Positions 6,903 to 8,570 of a stretch of 8,570 nucleotides of DNA are shown here, piece by piece; within the stretch, counting starts at the first letter, position 1; the number at the start of each line of letters is the position of its first letter. The stretch covers positions 1-8,570 of the forward strand of contig DAOUVF010000107.1 of assembly GCA_030667765.1 (NCBI GenBank). Direction: 5' to 3'. The DNA comes from Bacteroides sp. (GTDB taxonomy: Bacteria; Bacteroidota; Bacteroidia; Bacteroidales; SM23-62). The translations under genes were made by a program, and so were the position numbers. The notes below the pieces were generated by a model. The model did no database searches, had not been told where the DNA came from, and was given only the letters and a program-made list of their open reading frames with translations.

Positions 6903-8183
6903 ATGAGTATCAAAACAAAACCACTTAGGGTCCTAGTATCGTTCATCTTTGCTAATATTTTGATAATCAATGTACATCCGCAGAAAAAGGACAATGTAAT
7001 CAGCTATGAACCATTTATCTGGAAGTCAGAGACTCCCGAGGATTGCCCTTTTGAAAAGTCAAAAGACATAACCGGTATTCTGTTTAAAGGAACAAGCAGT
7101 GATTACCAGGTGGCCGACACCTGGTATTTTTCCTGGGCATCCGATGATAAGCTGTATTCACCTTTTACCGACGGGGACGTACCCAGGCTGGACGGCAGCA
7201 GGGAATTGTCCATATCCTATATGAATCCCTATGTAACCGGACAGGCGGTAGCCGAGGGTGATGATCCGACAAACCTGCACATCTACAGCCTGGGATTATC
7301 ACCAAGTCCACCTCACCCTTACGGCGGCCGTTATCCGTGCGGATCACTGGTATATAACGGGGTCTGGTATTATGGTACTTATTGCCTGGCTCCGGCTGGA
7401 TCTACTACTTTCGGAAAGGAAAAGTTCAACTGGCCCTGGCTGGGTCCCCTGGTCGGTTTCAGGACCTCCACCGATTTTGGAAGGACCTGGGAGGAAAGCT
7501 CGCATACCCCTGAAAAATCTCTTTTCGACGAGAATGGAATGTGGGGATATCCCGTTAAGATCGGGGCTCCTCATTTTGTGGATTTCGGCAAGAATATGGA
7601 ACATTCACCAGATGGTTATGCATACCTGGTCGGGCATGGGGCCGAATACCCCGACGAGAAGCCCAGGTTTGCAAATCTTTCATGGATCAGCGGTGACCAG
7701 ATCTTTCTGATAAGGGTGAAACCGAGTATTGAAAACATCAATGATCCTTCGAAATATGAGTTCTTTGGAGGCCATGATGCCAGCGGTCATCCTGTGTGGA
7801 CAGCCGAATTTGATTCCATCAGGCCCCTGATTGACTGGAACAACAATTGTGGCTGTGTTACGATCACATACAATGCCCCTTTGAAAAAATACCTCATGTG
7901 TGTGACCGATGGATGGCCAACTGTCGAGAAGATGAACTCCTATATCCTTGAATCAGATAATATTACCGGCCCCTGGAAACTGGTAGTTTATATGAAAGAT
8001 TTCGGGGAGCAGGGCTACTTTTTGAATATCCCATCCAAATTCATCAGCAAAGATGGAAAAAACATGTGGTTATGCTATTCGGGAAATTTTGCCACGGACT
8101 GGCGCGATATCAAAATTGAAGAGGATCCTCCGGGAAGCCATTACGGACTGGTCCTGCAGGCCATTGAATTGCTAGTCCAGTAA
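6903..8183 (+). CDS. exported Asp-box beta-propeller protein (sialidase/DUF4185/GH43-like), function unassigned
   Basis: A 426-residue protein with a basic then hydrophobic N-terminus (about 1-26), probably an export signal though no A-x-A cleavage site is visible. STDFGRTW (189-196) is an exact Asp-box (SxDxGxTW), the blade turn of sialidase-type propellers. Further blade-like segments are DTWYFSWASDDKLYSPFTDG (72-91), GSLVYNGVWYYGTY (147-160), PHFVDFGKN (223-231), and a late block LESDNITGPWKLV (349-361) resembling GH43-type ends. Several aspartates (D72, D81, D82, D90, D92) near the first blade could be catalytic, but I cannot assign a mechanism. Cysteines at 48, 146, 161, 316, 318, 333 and 391 could allow disulfides in the periplasm. 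The gene is 17 bp after the esterase, so it is likely cotranslated in one operon and acts on the same glycan. It might be a true glycosidase, a lectin or a DUF4185 protein. Its last residues border a rearrangement point (see 8182-8190). Confidence 0.65.
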   Translation: MSIKTKPLRVLVSFIFANILIINVHPQKKDNVISYEPFIWKSETPEDCPFEKSKDITGILFKGTSSDYQVADTWYFSWASDDKLYSPFTDGDVPRLDGSRELSISYMNPYVTGQAVAEGDDPTNLHIYSLGLSPSPPHPYGGRYPCGSLVYNGVWYYGTYCLAPAGSTTFGKEKFNWPWLGPLVGFRTSTDFGRTWEESSHTPEKSLFDENGMWGYPVKIGAPHFVDFGKNMEHSPDGYAYLVGHGAEYPDEKPRFANLSWISGDQIFLIRVKPSIENINDPSKYEFFGGHDASGHPVWTAEFDSIRPLIDWNNNCGCVTITYNAPLKKYLMCVTDGWPTVEKMNSYILESDNITGPWKLVVYMKDFGEQGYFLNIPSKFISKDGKNMWLCYSGNFATDWRDIKIEEDPPGSHYGLVLQAIELLVQ

Positions 8184-8439
8184 TTTCTTCGATCTTGTCC
8201 GAATAATCCTTGTGGTAAAGGTCAGTCTTCTCTGCATTATTGATCCATTCGACACAAATGATATCAGGCCTGTATTCGACGACTTTTCTTATTTCTTCAT
8301 TGATGTCCTGGGGATACTTATCGAAATCATGCTGCCTTAAATGGAAAGTTCCCAAAACATAAATTGCTGGACCTTCCGCCTGGGAAGATTTGGAAGTAAT
8401 GAAACTGAAAACCAAAATCAGAATTAACGCCTTTGTCAT
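8110..8439 (-). pseudogene. 3'-truncated DUF5694/TraB-like exported protein gene
   Basis: From ATG at 8439 a 109-codon frame reads left. Residues 1-21 form a Sec-type leader (MTKALILILVFSFI..., ending SQA before E). Then comes IYVLGTFHLRQHDFDKYPQDI (about 27-47) and YRPDIICVEW (56-65), which match the GTFH and later VE motifs of DUF5694/TraB-like (ChaN-related) proteins. Such proteins usually run well over 250 residues. Here family-like sequence ends at about residue 86 (8182-8184), and the remaining 23 codons are simply the antisense of the last ~74 bases of the propeller gene. I infer a truncated gene whose 3' part was replaced, so the product is unlikely to be functional. It sits 2 bp after the stop of the gene at 8442-8570, so the two were once an operon. 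Function of the family is unknown to me; the DUF5694 assignment is moderate. Confidence 0.6.
8182..8190. other. rearrangement or assembly junction between the propeller gene and the truncated DUF5694-like gene
   Basis: The propeller gene's stop (8181-8183) sits at the point where the opposing gene loses family-like sequence. No target-site duplication, IS end or tRNA is visible at the junction, so the mechanism is not clear. Position is approximate to a few bases. Confidence 0.4.
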
Positions 8440-8441
8440 AC

Positions 8442-8570
8442 TTAATGAATTCGTATTACATCCTCATACTCTTTTATGTCAATGACTTTATCCTTAAACC
8501 GTATGACCGGCAGAATCTCATCACTTACATTATAGATATCCGCCCTCAGCAGTTCATGATCTTTCCATTC
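8442..8570 (-). CDS. C-terminal end of an unidentified protein, partial
   Basis: The last 42 codons of a frame entering from the right edge, ending TAA at 8444-8442. The visible tail includes LLRADIYNVSDEI followed by LPVIRFKDKVIDIKEYEDV, a mostly beta/charged segment. I do not recognise a family. The stop is 2 bp before the ATG of the truncated DUF5694-like gene at 8439, which suggests tight operon organisation. The frame is open throughout, but so short a piece cannot support a function. Confidence 0.5.
   Translation of the reverse strand, partial: EWKDHELLRADIYNVSDEILPVIRFKDKVIDIKEYEDVIRIH

Overview
The window looks like a piece of a Bacteroidota (Bacteroidales-like) chromosome or metagenomic contig. 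The clues are short AT-rich leaders without clear Shine-Dalgarno sequences, TAnnTTTG-like promoter boxes, exported enzymes with short Sec leaders ending in A-x-A-Q, one twin-arginine leader of the RRSFLK type, and a DUF362-type membrane-anchored protein of a kind I associate with this phylum. No tRNA, rRNA, CRISPR array, IS element or phage gene was seen. The taxonomic call is inference from style, not from a marker gene.

Layout. (1) Positions 1-1248, minus strand: the N-terminal 416 codons of a membrane-anchored DUF362-like protein that runs off the left edge. (2) Positions 1450-2343, plus strand, divergent from it: a Sec-exported creatininase-family amidohydrolase. (3) Positions 4480-2475, minus strand, convergent with it: a two-gene unit made of a uroporphyrinogen decarboxylase (URO-D)/MtaA-like methyltransferase gene broken by one in-frame TAA, followed 26 bp later by a second, very different creatininase-family protein with a Tat leader. 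(4) Positions 4657-8183, plus strand: a two-gene operon with a 17-bp gap, encoding a large secreted alpha/beta-hydrolase (esterase type) with an Ig-like and a CBM9-like C-terminal part, then an exported Asp-box beta-propeller protein resembling sialidase/DUF4185/GH43-like enzymes. (5) Positions 8570-8184, minus strand: the last 42 codons of an unidentified gene, then the first ~86 codons of a DUF5694/TraB-like exported protein. That second gene stops abruptly at the end of the propeller gene and appears truncated by a rearrangement.

How the genes may work together. Most intact products carry export signals, so the locus looks like an extracytoplasmic catabolic cluster: an esterase with a carbohydrate-binding tail and a glycan-type propeller could open an esterified glycan, while the two creatininase-fold hydrolases would cut amide or cyclic amide bonds. 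The URO-D-like gene belongs to a superfamily that includes corrinoid methyltransferases, which suggests, weakly, methylated or methoxylated substrates. This joint function is inference. The best-supported anomalies are the premature stop just before the predicted zinc-binding HxC motif of the URO-D-like gene and the breakpoint at about 8182-8190. Both could be real decay or assembly/sequence error.
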